A stretch of DNA of 64,000 bases, from positions 124,001 through 188,000 of the forward strand of contig NZ_JACWZZ010000003.1 in the NCBI RefSeq assembly GCF_014698995.1, given 5' to 3'. Under the pieces are notes generated by a model. The model was not told the DNA's origin, searched no databases, and was given only the letters and a program-made list of their open reading frames with translations. Source of the stretch: Hymenobacter duratus (GTDB lineage: Bacteria > Bacteroidota > Bacteroidia > Cytophagales > Hymenobacteraceae). This document shows, piece after piece, positions 44,130-52,727 of the stretch. Every line of letters starts with the position of its first letter. Position 1 is the first letter of the stretch. A program made the translations under genes and the position numbers.

Positions 44130-44651
44130 ATGAAAACGCCCCTTCTCGCTACCCTACTGCTGCTGAGCGCCCCTACTCTGCTCCTGGCCCAGACGACAGC
44201 CACCGTCAAGACCAAAACCAAGCCGGCCAGCGGCCCGGTTACGAAAACCAAAACCGCTGCGCCGGCTGCCCGTCCGGCTGCCGCACCTGCCAAAGCCACG
44301 CTGCCACCCGCCGCCGAGGCACAGGCCGAGTCCCGCGCCAACGCCCTCACGGCCAACATGCAGAAAGCCCTGGCTCTGAATCCGCAGCAAGTGGAAAAGG
44401 TGCGCCAGATTAACCTGATTAGTGTGCGCGGCGTGGAAACAGCCCGCCTCACCTACCGTCAGGACGTGCGCAAAATGGCCTCCATAGTCGACGACATTGG
44501 CCAGTCGCGCTTGGGTGCCCTGAAAGACGTGCTGACCCCCGCACAGTTTGACAAGTACCAGCGCAAGCGGGAAGAGAAAATGGGAGTTCCGAGCGGCCAG
44601 GCGGCACAAGGCACGCCAGCCCCAGGCCTCGGGAGCCGCTACGAAGAATAA
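44130..44651 (+). CDS. Small secreted helical protein (Spy/CpxP-like pattern)
   Basis: A 173-residue exported protein: signal MKTPLLATLLLLSAPTLLLA, a Lys/Thr/Ala/Pro-rich linker (about 22-70), then two helices (ANALTANMQKALALNPQQVEKVRQIN and GALKDVLTPAQFDKYQRKREE). The phrases LALNPQQVEKVRQIN and LTPAQFDKYQ resemble the LTxxQ motifs of Spy/CpxP periplasmic proteins, but the match is loose. A periplasmic helper role is possible. The gene ends 23 bp before a long terminator stem. Confidence 0.72.
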   Translation: MKTPLLATLLLLSAPTLLLAQTTATVKTKTKPASGPVTKTKTAAPAARPAAAPAKATLPPAAEAQAESRANALTANMQKALALNPQQVEKVRQINLISVRGVETARLTYRQDVRKMASIVDDIGQSRLGALKDVLTPAQFDKYQRKREEKMGVPSGQAAQGTPAPGLGSRYEE

Positions 44652-44674
44652 TAGCAACAGCACCCAACCACAAG

Positions 44675-44732
44675 AGCCGGCCATCCTACGTGTGATGCAC
44701 TATCAGATGCATCACACGTAGGATGGCCGGCT
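44675..44732. terminator. Bidirectional terminator with 25-bp perfect stem
   Basis: Arms 44675-44699 and 44708-44732 are exact inverse complements with an 8-nt loop. It lies between two convergent genes. The stem is unusually long and the T-run is absent, so it may be a different kind of palindrome. Confidence 0.75.
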
Positions 44733-44739
44733 TGCGGCG

Positions 44740-45516
44740 TTACAGGCTCAGCCCAAACACCTGCATACTCAGTTTCACGATGAAGGCACTGACGACGACT
44801 AGGAACAGCCCCCGCACGAAGCCAGTGCCGTGGCGTAGCGCCAACTGGGCCCCCAGCGTGGAGCCGATGATATTGCTGGCTGCCATGGGTAGAGCCACTT
44901 CCCACAATATCTGGCCGGTATAAGCAAAATAGGCCAGCGCCGCCAGATTGGTAGCCACATTCACCAGCTTAGCGGAGGCGGAAGAGGTAATGAAGTCGTA
45001 GCCAAACAGGCCCACGAAGGCAAACAGTAGAAAGGAGCCGGTACCAGGACCGAAAAATCCGTCATAGAAGCCGATGATCAGGCCGATTAGGGCTCCGTAC
45101 AGGGGCTCCCGGCTGGCGGCCAGGCGTGGCGCATGAATAGAGCCAAAATCTTTGCGCCAGAACGTATAGAGGGCAATAACGACCAGCAGGCCCAGCACCA
45201 GCGGCGGCAACAGTTCCTGCGGCAGCTGGCTAACCACCCGCGCCCCCAGAAACGAAAACACGCCCGCCACACCGGCCGCCACCCCTACAGCCCGCCACCG
45301 GATGGGCACCTTGCCCGCGTAGCTGCGCAGCGCGGCCGCCGTCCCCATTAGCGACGATACTTTGCCGGTGCCGAAAATGGTGGGCACCGGCGTGCCTTTT
45401 AGCAAAATCAGCATGGCCGGCAACTGCACCAAACCGCCACCGCCCACAATGGCATCAATGAAACCGGCCAGAAAGGCAAACAGACACAGGAGGGCGAGGG
45501 CGAAAGCAGAAATCAT
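44740..45516 (-). CDS. TauE/SafE family permease
   Basis: A 258-residue membrane protein of the TauE/SafE (TSUP) family, thought to export sulfite or organosulfonates or to move other anions. It has about eight hydrophobic helices. The two family repeats are visible: FLAGFIDAIVGGGGLVQLPAML near the N-terminus and GLIIGFYDGFFGPGTGSFLL in the second half, each with the glycine-rich hairpin. The ATG at 45516 follows the unrelated upstream codons. The DHA2 pump gene starts 117 bp away and is transcribed divergently. Confidence 0.92.
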   Translation of the reverse strand: MISAFALALLCLFAFLAGFIDAIVGGGGLVQLPAMLILLKGTPVPTIFGTGKVSSLMGTAAALRSYAGKVPIRWRAVGVAAGVAGVFSFLGARVVSQLPQELLPPLVLGLLVVIALYTFWRKDFGSIHAPRLAASREPLYGALIGLIIGFYDGFFGPGTGSFLLFAFVGLFGYDFITSSASAKLVNVATNLAALAYFAYTGQILWEVALPMAASNIIGSTLGAQLALRHGTGFVRGLFLVVVSAFIVKLSMQVFGLSL

Positions 45517-45632
45517 GAGGCCGCGAAGGTAAAGGCGCGGCCGCCAGGAACAATAGATGCCTATCGGCAGAGGCGGTGCTCTACTGCCTGCTTCCAACAA
45601 CCGCTGCCCGTTCCGGCCGTAAAGCCGGTTCT

Positions 45633-47207
45633 ATGACCGAAAACCTAACGCAGCGGCAGAAGATGCTCACTTTTGCCGGTGTGCTGCTGGCCATGTTCCT
45701 GGGCTCCCTCGACCAGACCATCGTCAGCACGGCCCTGCCGCGCATCGTGGCCGACCTGAACGGGCTGGACCGTTTTACGTGGGTGGCTACGGCCTATCTG
45801 GTGGCCAGCACAGCCCTGGTGCCCATCTACGGCAAGCTGGCCGACACCTACTCGCGCCGCAAGATTGAAATTGGGGCCGTCAGCATCTTTCTGATTGGGT
45901 CGATACTGTGCGGGCTGGCCGGCGAGTTTGGCCCCTTACCCCTGCTCGGCGACGGCATGAACCAGCTGGTGGTATTCCGGGCTATCCAAGGGCTGGGCGG
46001 CGCAGGGCTGTTTGCCATGGCCTTCATCGTCATTGCCGACCTGTTTCCGCCGTCCGAACGGGGCCGCTACCAAGGGTTTACGGGGGCCGTATTTGGCACA
46101 TCGTCGGTGCTGGGGCCCTTTCTGGGTGGTTTCCTGACCGACAACGGCTCCGGTTGGATACCGGGCGTGGCGGGCTGGCGGCTGGTATTCTACGTGAACC
46201 TGCCGCTGGGCCTGCTGGCGCTCTGGTTTATCGTCACGCAGATGCCCGCCTTGCGCCCTAGTGGCAAGCCCCGCACTATCGACTATCTATCGGGGCTACT
46301 GCTGGTGACGGGGCTGGTGCCGCTGGTTATCGGGCTACAGCTCAACAAGGAAGAGTACGGCTGGACTTCGCCCGTGACGCTGGGGCTACTGGCTGTGGCC
46401 GTTGCGTCGCTGGTGTTGTTTGTGGTGCGCAGCCTGCGCCACGAGAATCCGATTCTGGACTTCGGGCTCTTTCGCAACCACGTGTTCCGCACGGCCAACG
46501 CGGCGCTTTTTCTGCTGGGCGGGGCATTCCTCGGTATTATCATTTTCGAGCCCCTGTTCATGGTGAACGTACTGGGCGTATCGGCTACCAAAGCCGGCGT
46601 GAGCCTGATTCCGCTGTCGATGGGAGTAGTGGCGGGTTCGTTGCTGGCCGGCCAGATGGTGTCGCGCTTCGGGCACTACAAGCGCTGGATGCTGGGCGGA
46701 ATCGTGGTACTGCTGGGAGGCTTATCGTTGCTGGCTACCATGCCGGCTACTGTCAGCTACGGGCAGGTGCTGGGGTATCTGCTGCTGTGCGGCCTGGGCC
46801 TGGGCCCCACCATGCCACTCTATACGCTGGCTATCCAGAATGCTATTGAACCTCACTTGCTGGGGCAGGCCACGTCGGCCAGCCAGTTTTTCCGGCAGAT
46901 AGGCGGCGCCATTACCGCGTCTGTTCTAGGCGCGATTCTCACGCTCACCCTGGCCCATAGTCTGCCCGCCAGTGCAGCCCCGGCCCCTGCGGCACCCAAG
47001 GTAGTAGTGTCAGAAGGTCCGGCCCTGCCGGCCGGGGCGGACTCCGCTTCCCCGGCAATGCAGGCTGCTTTTTCCAAGGCCATTTCCCGGGTGTACTTGT
47101 TCAATATCGTTCTGGTGCTTGGTGGCCTGGTGATGACGCTTTTCGTGCCCGAATTGCCCCTGCGAAAATCCAATGCCCCGGGCACCCCGATACCGGCAGC
47201 CGAGTAG
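45633..47207 (+). CDS. MDR-type MFS transporter, DHA2 family
   Basis: A 524-residue drug:H+ antiporter-like protein with 14 predicted helices. The N-terminal LGSLDQTIVSTALPRIVADL is motif D1 of the DHA2 family, and GKLADTYSRRKI is motif A. FRAIQGLGGAGLFAMAF is motif B and GFTGAVFGTSSVLGPFLGG is motif C. A periplasmic loop of about 40 residues before the last helix is rich in Ala and Pro. The substrate is likely a lipophilic toxic compound, but specificity is unknown. The ATG at 45633 gives the usual short N-terminus. Confidence 0.94.
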   Translation: MTENLTQRQKMLTFAGVLLAMFLGSLDQTIVSTALPRIVADLNGLDRFTWVATAYLVASTALVPIYGKLADTYSRRKIEIGAVSIFLIGSILCGLAGEFGPLPLLGDGMNQLVVFRAIQGLGGAGLFAMAFIVIADLFPPSERGRYQGFTGAVFGTSSVLGPFLGGFLTDNGSGWIPGVAGWRLVFYVNLPLGLLALWFIVTQMPALRPSGKPRTIDYLSGLLLVTGLVPLVIGLQLNKEEYGWTSPVTLGLLAVAVASLVLFVVRSLRHENPILDFGLFRNHVFRTANAALFLLGGAFLGIIIFEPLFMVNVLGVSATKAGVSLIPLSMGVVAGSLLAGQMVSRFGHYKRWMLGGIVVLLGGLSLLATMPATVSYGQVLGYLLLCGLGLGPTMPLYTLAIQNAIEPHLLGQATSASQFFRQIGGAITASVLGAILTLTLAHSLPASAAPAPAAPKVVVSEGPALPAGADSASPAMQAAFSKAISRVYLFNIVLVLGGLVMTLFVPELPLRKSNAPGTPIPAAE

Positions 47208-47313
47208 CAGTGGGCCAGGGCTGGTAAACTAGTTGGCGCGGGACTCTGTTGTAGGAGTTGCCACGGACTGTACTGCAGTTGCAATGGCCTTTCTCCAGCC
47301 TATACCTTTCCCC

Positions 47314-48363
47314 ATGCCGTTAGATAACAATCTGCACCTGAGCGTACTCGACCAGTCGCCGGTACCGCTCGGGCGCACTCCCCGCGAGGCCCTGCAACAT
47401 ACTGTTGAGCTGGCCCGCCTCACAGACCGCCTTGGCTTCACCCGCTTCTGGGTGTCGGAGCACCACAACACGAACACACTGGCCGGCTCGGCCCCGGAAG
47501 TGCTGCTGGCCCGCCTCGGGGCCGAAACGCAACGCATCCGGCTGGGCTCGGGTGGCGTGATGCTGCCGCACTACTCGGCGCTGAAAGTGGCCGAGAACTT
47601 CCGCCTGCTCGAAACGCTCTACCCCGGCCGTATCGACCTGGGCATTGGCCGCGCACCGGGTACCGACCGGATTACCGCGCACGCCCTCAACCCGCACAAC
47701 ACCTTCAGCGACCAGGATTTCGCGGATCAGCTTATGGACCTGCGCGCCTACCTGCGCGACGAAGTAGTGGCCGACACCATTCACGCCAAAGTGAAAGCGG
47801 CCCCTTTCACGGATACCACCCCGGAAATGTGGCTGCTGAGCAGCAGCGGGCAAAGCGGCCTGTTTGCGGCCCACGTGGGCGCGGCATTTTCGTTCGCGCA
47901 CTTCATCAACCCCAACGGCGGCCCCAAAATGATGCAGCTGTACCGGGAACGGTTCCAGCCCTCGCCGGAGCTGGGCGCACCGCAGGGCAACGTCGCCGTA
48001 TTTGTGGTGTGTGCCGATACCGCCGGCCATGCACAGGCCCTCGCCGACAACCTTGCTCTGCAGATGCTGAAGCTGGAAACCGGTAACTACTCGCCGATTG
48101 ATGCAGTAGAGAAAGCCAATGTTTCGGCGCTTTCCGCTGACCTGCAGCACCGCCTTGCCTACCATCACCAGCGTATCGTGAGCGGCACCCCTGATAAGGT
48201 GAAAGCCGAGCTAACTGCCCTGGCTGCCAGCTACGACGTGAATGAGGTGGTAGCCGTTACCATCACCCATGATTTCGACGACCGGCTTCGCTCCTATGAA
48301 CTGCTGGCCGATGCTTTTCAACTGCAGCACACGGCTCAGGCCCCCTTGGCGGCGGCGCTGTAA
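47314..48363 (+). CDS. LLM-class flavin-dependent oxidoreductase
   Basis: A 349-residue protein of the luciferase-like monooxygenase family, subgroup similar to the MsnO8/alkanal-monooxygenase-like proteins. Diagnostic: LSVLDQSPVPLGRTPREAL at the N-terminus, FTRFWVSEHHNTNTLAGSAP, VMLPHYSALKVAENFRLLE and DLGIGRAPGTDR. It should use reduced FMN or F420-like cofactor and oxygen; the substrate is unknown. The ATG at 47314 matches the family start. TACCTTTC just upstream looks like a -7 box but would be too close, so the gene may be expressed from the DHA2 promoter 107 bp upstream. Confidence 0.92.
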   Translation: MPLDNNLHLSVLDQSPVPLGRTPREALQHTVELARLTDRLGFTRFWVSEHHNTNTLAGSAPEVLLARLGAETQRIRLGSGGVMLPHYSALKVAENFRLLETLYPGRIDLGIGRAPGTDRITAHALNPHNTFSDQDFADQLMDLRAYLRDEVVADTIHAKVKAAPFTDTTPEMWLLSSSGQSGLFAAHVGAAFSFAHFINPNGGPKMMQLYRERFQPSPELGAPQGNVAVFVVCADTAGHAQALADNLALQMLKLETGNYSPIDAVEKANVSALSADLQHRLAYHHQRIVSGTPDKVKAELTALAASYDVNEVVAVTITHDFDDRLRSYELLADAFQLQHTAQAPLAAAL

Positions 48364-48391
48364 GATAGCCTCCACTATACTGCTTAGCGCA

Positions 48392-48418
48392 AGAAAGCCC
48401 GGCCCTGCCGGGCTTTCT
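48392..48418 (+). terminator. Terminator after the LLM gene
   Basis: AGAAAGCCCGG pairs with CCGGGCTTTCT across a 5-nt loop; the T-run is weak. Confidence 0.75.
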
Positions 48419-48488
48419 GCATGTAGCGGCTTCTTATCGACCTGTAAATCAGGCACCAGATACCTTATGTAGAATTTTTCTATTCAAC

Positions 48489-48509
48489 TATTTTGAATCT
48501 ATCTAAATA
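48489..48509. promoter_or_regulatory. Fur-box-like palindrome upstream of the siderophore receptor
   Basis: Half-sites TATTTTGA and TCTAAATA are separated by 5 bp (ATCTA). The halves are inverse complements except for one base. The composition is that of iron-repressor boxes. It covers a possible -33 element (TTTG at 48492), so a bound repressor would block transcription. Confidence 0.5.
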
Positions 48510-48522
48510 GACCCGTGCTTTG
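48492..48522 (+). promoter_or_regulatory. Possible promoter of the siderophore receptor gene
   Basis: TTTG at 48492-48495 and TGCTTTG around 48515, about 20 nt apart: a near match to the Bacteroidota pattern. It overlaps the palindrome at 48489-48509. Confidence 0.45.
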
Positions 48523-48565
48523 CAGTATATTAAATGATTCTAAACAAGCCTTGGTGCTTCGACTC

Positions 48566-51097
48566 ATGTCCCGACCCTTTCCGCTTCTGCTGCTGCTGTC
48601 CTTGCCTCTTGCTGGTTTCTCTCATGCTTCTTTGGCCGCAACGGCTGGGGAGTTACGGTTGAATGGGCCAGCAAACGGAGCGGACGACGCCGCCCGTCGC
48701 GGCTGGATTACCGGCCGGGTAGCGGATGCCAACGGCCAGGCAGTGGAAGGCGTAACGGTGGCCCTGAAAGGCACTTCGTATGGTGCCAGCACTCAGGCAA
48801 ATGGCAGCTTCCGTCTGGCAGCCCAGGCAGGTTCCTACCAATTGGTTGTGAGCAGCATTGGGTATATCACGCAGGAAATAACCGTCACGGTAATAGGCGG
48901 CGAAACCCTTTCTGTTCCGGCTTTCGTGCTGGCGGCCAGCAGTCAGCAACTCACGGAGGTAACCGTAACGGGCCAGAAGTCACTAAACCAGCGGGCCGTA
49001 ACGGTTGGCAAGCTGCCCGTAGCCGCACTGGACCTGCCGCAGAGCGCCGTAACCGTGGAGCGCGAAGTACTGGAGCAGCAGCAGGTGCTGCGCCTCTCCG
49101 ACGCCTTAGTGAATGTGAGCGGCCTATACGTGACCAGCACCACGGGCGGCACGCAGGAGGAACTGGGCAGCCGGGGCTTTGCCTACGGCTCGAACAACAC
49201 CTTTAAGAATGGGGTGCGCTTCAACAACGGTATCATGCCGGAAGCCAGCTCGCTGGAGCGCATGGAAGTACTGAAAGGCAGCGCGGCCATCCTGTATGGC
49301 AACGTAGCAGCGGGCGGCGTACTGAACCTCGTGACCAAAAAGCCGCAGTTCGAGCGCGGCGGCTCGGTGGGTCTGCGGGTGGGCAGCTTTGGGTTCTGGA
49401 AACCTACCGTGGACGTGTACGGCGCCATCGGCGACAGCAAGAAAGCAGCTTTCCGCCTGAACGGCACTTACGAGCAGGGCAACAGCTACCGCGACGAAGT
49501 AAAATCGGACCGGGTGTATGTGAACCCCAGCGTGCTGCTGGAGCTGAGCCCCAACACCACGCTGGTGCTGGAAGGCGACTACCTGCGCGACAACCGCACC
49601 CCGGATTACGGCATCGGCGCTATCAACTATGAGATTCCGGAGTCGCGCACCCGCTTCCTGAACGTGGCCGGCGCGAACAATGCTACCACCCAAACCAGCA
49701 CCACCGCTACGCTCACTACCCGCCTCAACAACGCCTGGAACCTGCGCGGAGTGGCCGGTTTCCAGCGCTACGACAACAACCTGCGCAGTGCCTCGCGCCC
49801 TACCAATATCGTCAGCACGCCCGGTGCTACCTACGGCAACTGGACCCGCGGCCTGCAACGCTCCCAAACCGCCGAGAACTACTACCTGGCCCAGTTGGAC
49901 CTGACCGGCACGTTCAACACGGGCTTCCTGGGCCACACGCTGCTGGTGGGGGCCGATGCCGACCAGTATGCCACGACGACAACTTCCTATACCAATCCGG
50001 AGTCGGCGACCCGGCCCAACACGGCCGTTTCCGCCTACGATGTCATCAACATTCTGGACCCCAGCAAAGAACTCGCGCAGCCGGCTGAGCGCCTGAGCAG
50101 CTTCGACCAACTGGTACGCAACTCCCTGACGAAAGGCAACACCCGCCGGGCCGGTTTCTACGTGCAGGACCTGCTGAGTGTGAGTGAGAAGGTGAAAGTG
50201 CTGGCCGGCGTACGCTGGAGCTATCAGGAAACGCCCAGCGACGTGTTCAACTACAACACAGTAGCAAACCGCAACAGCAAAACGGCCGACACCTACGTGG
50301 AAAACCGCCGCTACGACAACGCGTTTTCGCCACGTCTGGGCGTGGTCTATCAGCCGGTCAAGACGTCTTCGGTATTTGCTTCCTACTCGAACTCATTTAC
50401 ACCGAATACCGGTATTGATACCGATGGCAATACGCTCCGCCCCTCTATCATCGAGCAGTACGAGGTAGGTATCAAGAACGACCTGTTCAAAGGCGCGCTG
50501 TCGGCCAACGTTACGGCCTACCAGATTGTGAACAGCGACCAGTCGCAGACCATCCAGCCGGGCGCGCCGAACTTCAACGAAAGCCGCCCAACAGCGCAGG
50601 AGCTGGCCGGTGAAGTGACCAGCAAAGGCGTAGAGGTAGACATCCAAAGCAAGCCAATGCTGGGCTGGAGCCTGATTACGGGCTACAGCTACAATCATAC
50701 GTCTTACACCAAGAGCAACACCTACGAAAACGGCAGCCGCCTGCGCTACAACCCGGCCCACACGGCCAACCTGAGCCTGTTCTACAGCTTCAACAGCGCT
50801 TTCAGCGAAAGCACCTTCCTGCGCGGCCTGACAGCCGGCATCACCACCTACTACGTGGGCGACAAGCTGGCCGGCCGCAACACCCGCCTGACAGTTCCCA
50901 ACGATGCGTACCGCCTCATCAGCATTCCAGACTACGTGCTGTTCGACGCTTCGCTGGGCTACACCTACGACCGGGTTGCGGTGCGCGTGAAGCTGGCCAA
51001 TATTCTGGATGAACTGAGCTACAACCTGCACGACGACAACAGCGTGAATCCTATTGCGCCGCGCAACTTCTCGGCTACCGTGAGCTACAAGTTGTAG
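48566..51097 (+). CDS. TonB-dependent siderophore receptor
   Basis: An 843-residue outer-membrane receptor for ferric siderophores, energised by TonB. A signal peptide (LLLLLSLPLAGFSHASLAA) precedes a carboxypeptidase-regulatory-like domain at about 45-125 (GRVADANGQAVEGVTVALKG..SYQLVVSSIGY). Then come the plug (QSAVTVEREVLEQQQVLRLSDAL, GSRGFAYGSNNTFKNGVRF, MEVLKGSAAILYGNVAAGGVLNLV) and the 22-strand barrel, ending NFSATVSYKL. The TonB box probably lies in the TEVTVTGQ region. The ATG at 48566 is set by the signal peptide. With the PepSY gene downstream and the Fur-box-like site upstream it forms an iron-uptake locus. Confidence 0.95.
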   Translation: MSRPFPLLLLLSLPLAGFSHASLAATAGELRLNGPANGADDAARRGWITGRVADANGQAVEGVTVALKGTSYGASTQANGSFRLAAQAGSYQLVVSSIGYITQEITVTVIGGETLSVPAFVLAASSQQLTEVTVTGQKSLNQRAVTVGKLPVAALDLPQSAVTVEREVLEQQQVLRLSDALVNVSGLYVTSTTGGTQEELGSRGFAYGSNNTFKNGVRFNNGIMPEASSLERMEVLKGSAAILYGNVAAGGVLNLVTKKPQFERGGSVGLRVGSFGFWKPTVDVYGAIGDSKKAAFRLNGTYEQGNSYRDEVKSDRVYVNPSVLLELSPNTTLVLEGDYLRDNRTPDYGIGAINYEIPESRTRFLNVAGANNATTQTSTTATLTTRLNNAWNLRGVAGFQRYDNNLRSASRPTNIVSTPGATYGNWTRGLQRSQTAENYYLAQLDLTGTFNTGFLGHTLLVGADADQYATTTTSYTNPESATRPNTAVSAYDVINILDPSKELAQPAERLSSFDQLVRNSLTKGNTRRAGFYVQDLLSVSEKVKVLAGVRWSYQETPSDVFNYNTVANRNSKTADTYVENRRYDNAFSPRLGVVYQPVKTSSVFASYSNSFTPNTGIDTDGNTLRPSIIEQYEVGIKNDLFKGALSANVTAYQIVNSDQSQTIQPGAPNFNESRPTAQELAGEVTSKGVEVDIQSKPMLGWSLITGYSYNHTSYTKSNTYENGSRLRYNPAHTANLSLFYSFNSAFSESTFLRGLTAGITTYYVGDKLAGRNTRLTVPNDAYRLISIPDYVLFDASLGYTYDRVAVRVKLANILDELSYNLHDDNSVNPIAPRNFSATVSYKL

Positions 51098-51116
51098 GTG
51101 TCAGCCCTGCGCTGAA

Positions 51117-51147
51117 TGAGTGACTGAGTGACTGAGTGACTGAGTGA
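51117..51147 (+). repeat. 8-bp tandem repeat
   Basis: TGAGTGAC is repeated three times, followed by a fourth copy with one change, 20 bp after the receptor stop. It contains stops in all its frames and is probably a slippage product. Confidence 0.85.
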
Positions 51148-51148
51148 A

Positions 51149-51196
51149 TAAAAACCCGGTCGGAACCAGCTGCAACTGGCCCCGCCCGGGTTTTCC
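51149..51196 (+). terminator. Terminator after the receptor gene
   Basis: AAAACCCGG pairs with CCGGGTTTT. The 26-nt interior holds a smaller CAGCTG-containing hairpin. A short T-run follows. Confidence 0.75.
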
Positions 51197-51275
51197 TCTA
51201 CTCCACCGCTCCGCCTGATTTTGCCTGTTATTTTTGAGCGCCAGCAGCTGCATTAGCTGCATTATACCACCCTAC

Positions 51276-52643
51276 ATGAAACTCTTCTTCCGCAACATCC
51301 ACCTCTACCTCAGCCTGGTTTCGGGGCTCATCATTGCCGTGGTGTGCTTCACGGGCGGCGTACTGGTCTTTGAAAAGGAACTGGAGCAGGCCTGGCACCC
51401 GGAGCGCTACTACGTGACGCCCGCCTCTACCGCGCGCCTGCCGCTAGCCCGGCTGACCGAGGCCGTGCGCGCCTACAAGCCACAGGCCACCATTACCGGC
51501 CTGAAAGTATATGCCGATCCGGCCCGCACCGTGGAATTCAGTCTGGCTGGTGCACCCGGCGGCCCTGGCGGCGAGCAGAAAGGCGAAGGCCGAAAAGAGG
51601 GACGGCCGGAAGGAGCGGACCGTGCTGCCGAGGGCCGCGGAGGTGAGCGGGGCGGCGAAAATAGCAAGGCTGAAAAAGGCGAAGGCCGGGGAGGCAAAGA
51701 AGCCGGCAAGGGTGGCAAAGGGGGTGGCGGAGAAGGCGGCCGTGGCCCCACGGTATTTGTGAACCCCTACACCGCCGCCGTTACGGGCGAGCTTAACTAC
51801 CGCGAAACGTTCTTCTTTACGATGATGGCCCTGCACCGCGGCATGGTGGGCGGCTCAGTTGGCAAACTGGTGGTGGGTGTTAGCACGGTGATGTTCCTGT
51901 TCATCATCGGAACAGGCATTGTGCTGTGGTGGCCGGCTTCGCGCAAGGTGGTGAAGCAGCGGCTGCAGGTGAAATGGAGCGGCGGCTGGAAGCGCCTCAA
52001 CCACGATCTGCACATTGTGTTGGGCTTCTACTCGGCTTTGCTGCTGTTTGTATTTGCCTTTACGGGCTTGGCGTGGTCGTTTGAGTGGTTCAACAAAGGC
52101 ATCTACGCCGTCACCAACTCCCCGATGGAGCGCCCCGAACCACCGGTTTCGGCACTGCCCGCCGGCACCGCAGCAGTACTCCCCGCAACCCCTGAGGCTA
52201 CTCCTGCCGCCGATGACGCGGTGGTAGTTACTCCATCAGCTCCAGCCCTATCGGCAGATGCGGTGCTGGTACAGGCCCGGAAAATAGCTCCAGCGGCCGT
52301 ATACTATGCGTTGCAGCTTCCTAAAGACCCCACCGGCAGCATTCGGGTAGCTACGCTGCGGCCCAATGCAGTGTATGAGAATGCCACCGATGAGGTATAC
52401 CTCGACCAGTACTCGGGCAGCGTACTCAAGTCGCATACCTACGAGCAGCGCAACCTGGGCCAGCGCGTGCGCGGTATGTTTAAGCCGGTGCACACGGGCT
52501 CCATTTTCGGCTGGCCTTCCAAAATCGTGAGCCTTGTCGTCTGCCTGCTGGGCGTCACATTCCCCATCACGGGCACCATTATGTGGCTTAACCGCCTGAA
52601 AAAGGCCAAAAAGAAGCAGCGCAAACTGGCTACAGCGGCGTAG
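51276..52643 (+). CDS. PepSY-associated membrane protein with glycine-rich insertion
   Basis: A 455-residue inner-membrane protein of the PepSY-TM family, often next to siderophore receptors and suspected to act as a ferric-siderophore reductase. Helices: LYLSLVSGLIIAVVCFTGGVLVF at the N-terminus, VGVSTVMFLFIIGTGIVLWWPA, VLGFYSALLLFVFAFTGLAWSF and IVSLVVCLLGVTFPITGTIMWL near the end. ALHRGMVG and KPVHTGSIFGWPSK are family motifs with conserved histidines. Residues about 92-157 are an unusual low-complexity stretch of Gly, Glu, Lys and Arg in the periplasmic part, of unknown role. It lies 178 bp after the receptor gene, separated by a terminator. Confidence 0.9.
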   Translation: MKLFFRNIHLYLSLVSGLIIAVVCFTGGVLVFEKELEQAWHPERYYVTPASTARLPLARLTEAVRAYKPQATITGLKVYADPARTVEFSLAGAPGGPGGEQKGEGRKEGRPEGADRAAEGRGGERGGENSKAEKGEGRGGKEAGKGGKGGGGEGGRGPTVFVNPYTAAVTGELNYRETFFFTMMALHRGMVGGSVGKLVVGVSTVMFLFIIGTGIVLWWPASRKVVKQRLQVKWSGGWKRLNHDLHIVLGFYSALLLFVFAFTGLAWSFEWFNKGIYAVTNSPMERPEPPVSALPAGTAAVLPATPEATPAADDAVVVTPSAPALSADAVLVQARKIAPAAVYYALQLPKDPTGSIRVATLRPNAVYENATDEVYLDQYSGSVLKSHTYEQRNLGQRVRGMFKPVHTGSIFGWPSKIVSLVVCLLGVTFPITGTIMWLNRLKKAKKKQRKLATAA

Positions 52644-52682
52644 TTGGCTCAACTTCTTTTTGCAGCTATTCGTACTGCATGC

Positions 52683-52713
52683 AAGCGTCAGGCTACTTTA
52701 GCCTGACGCTTTT
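52683..52713 (+). terminator. Terminator after the PepSY gene
   Basis: AAGCGTCAGGCTA pairs with TAGCCTGACGCTT with a very small loop and a T-rich tail; the BASS gene starts 15 bp further. Confidence 0.88.
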
Positions 52714-52727
52714 CTTTTGCCCTGCCT

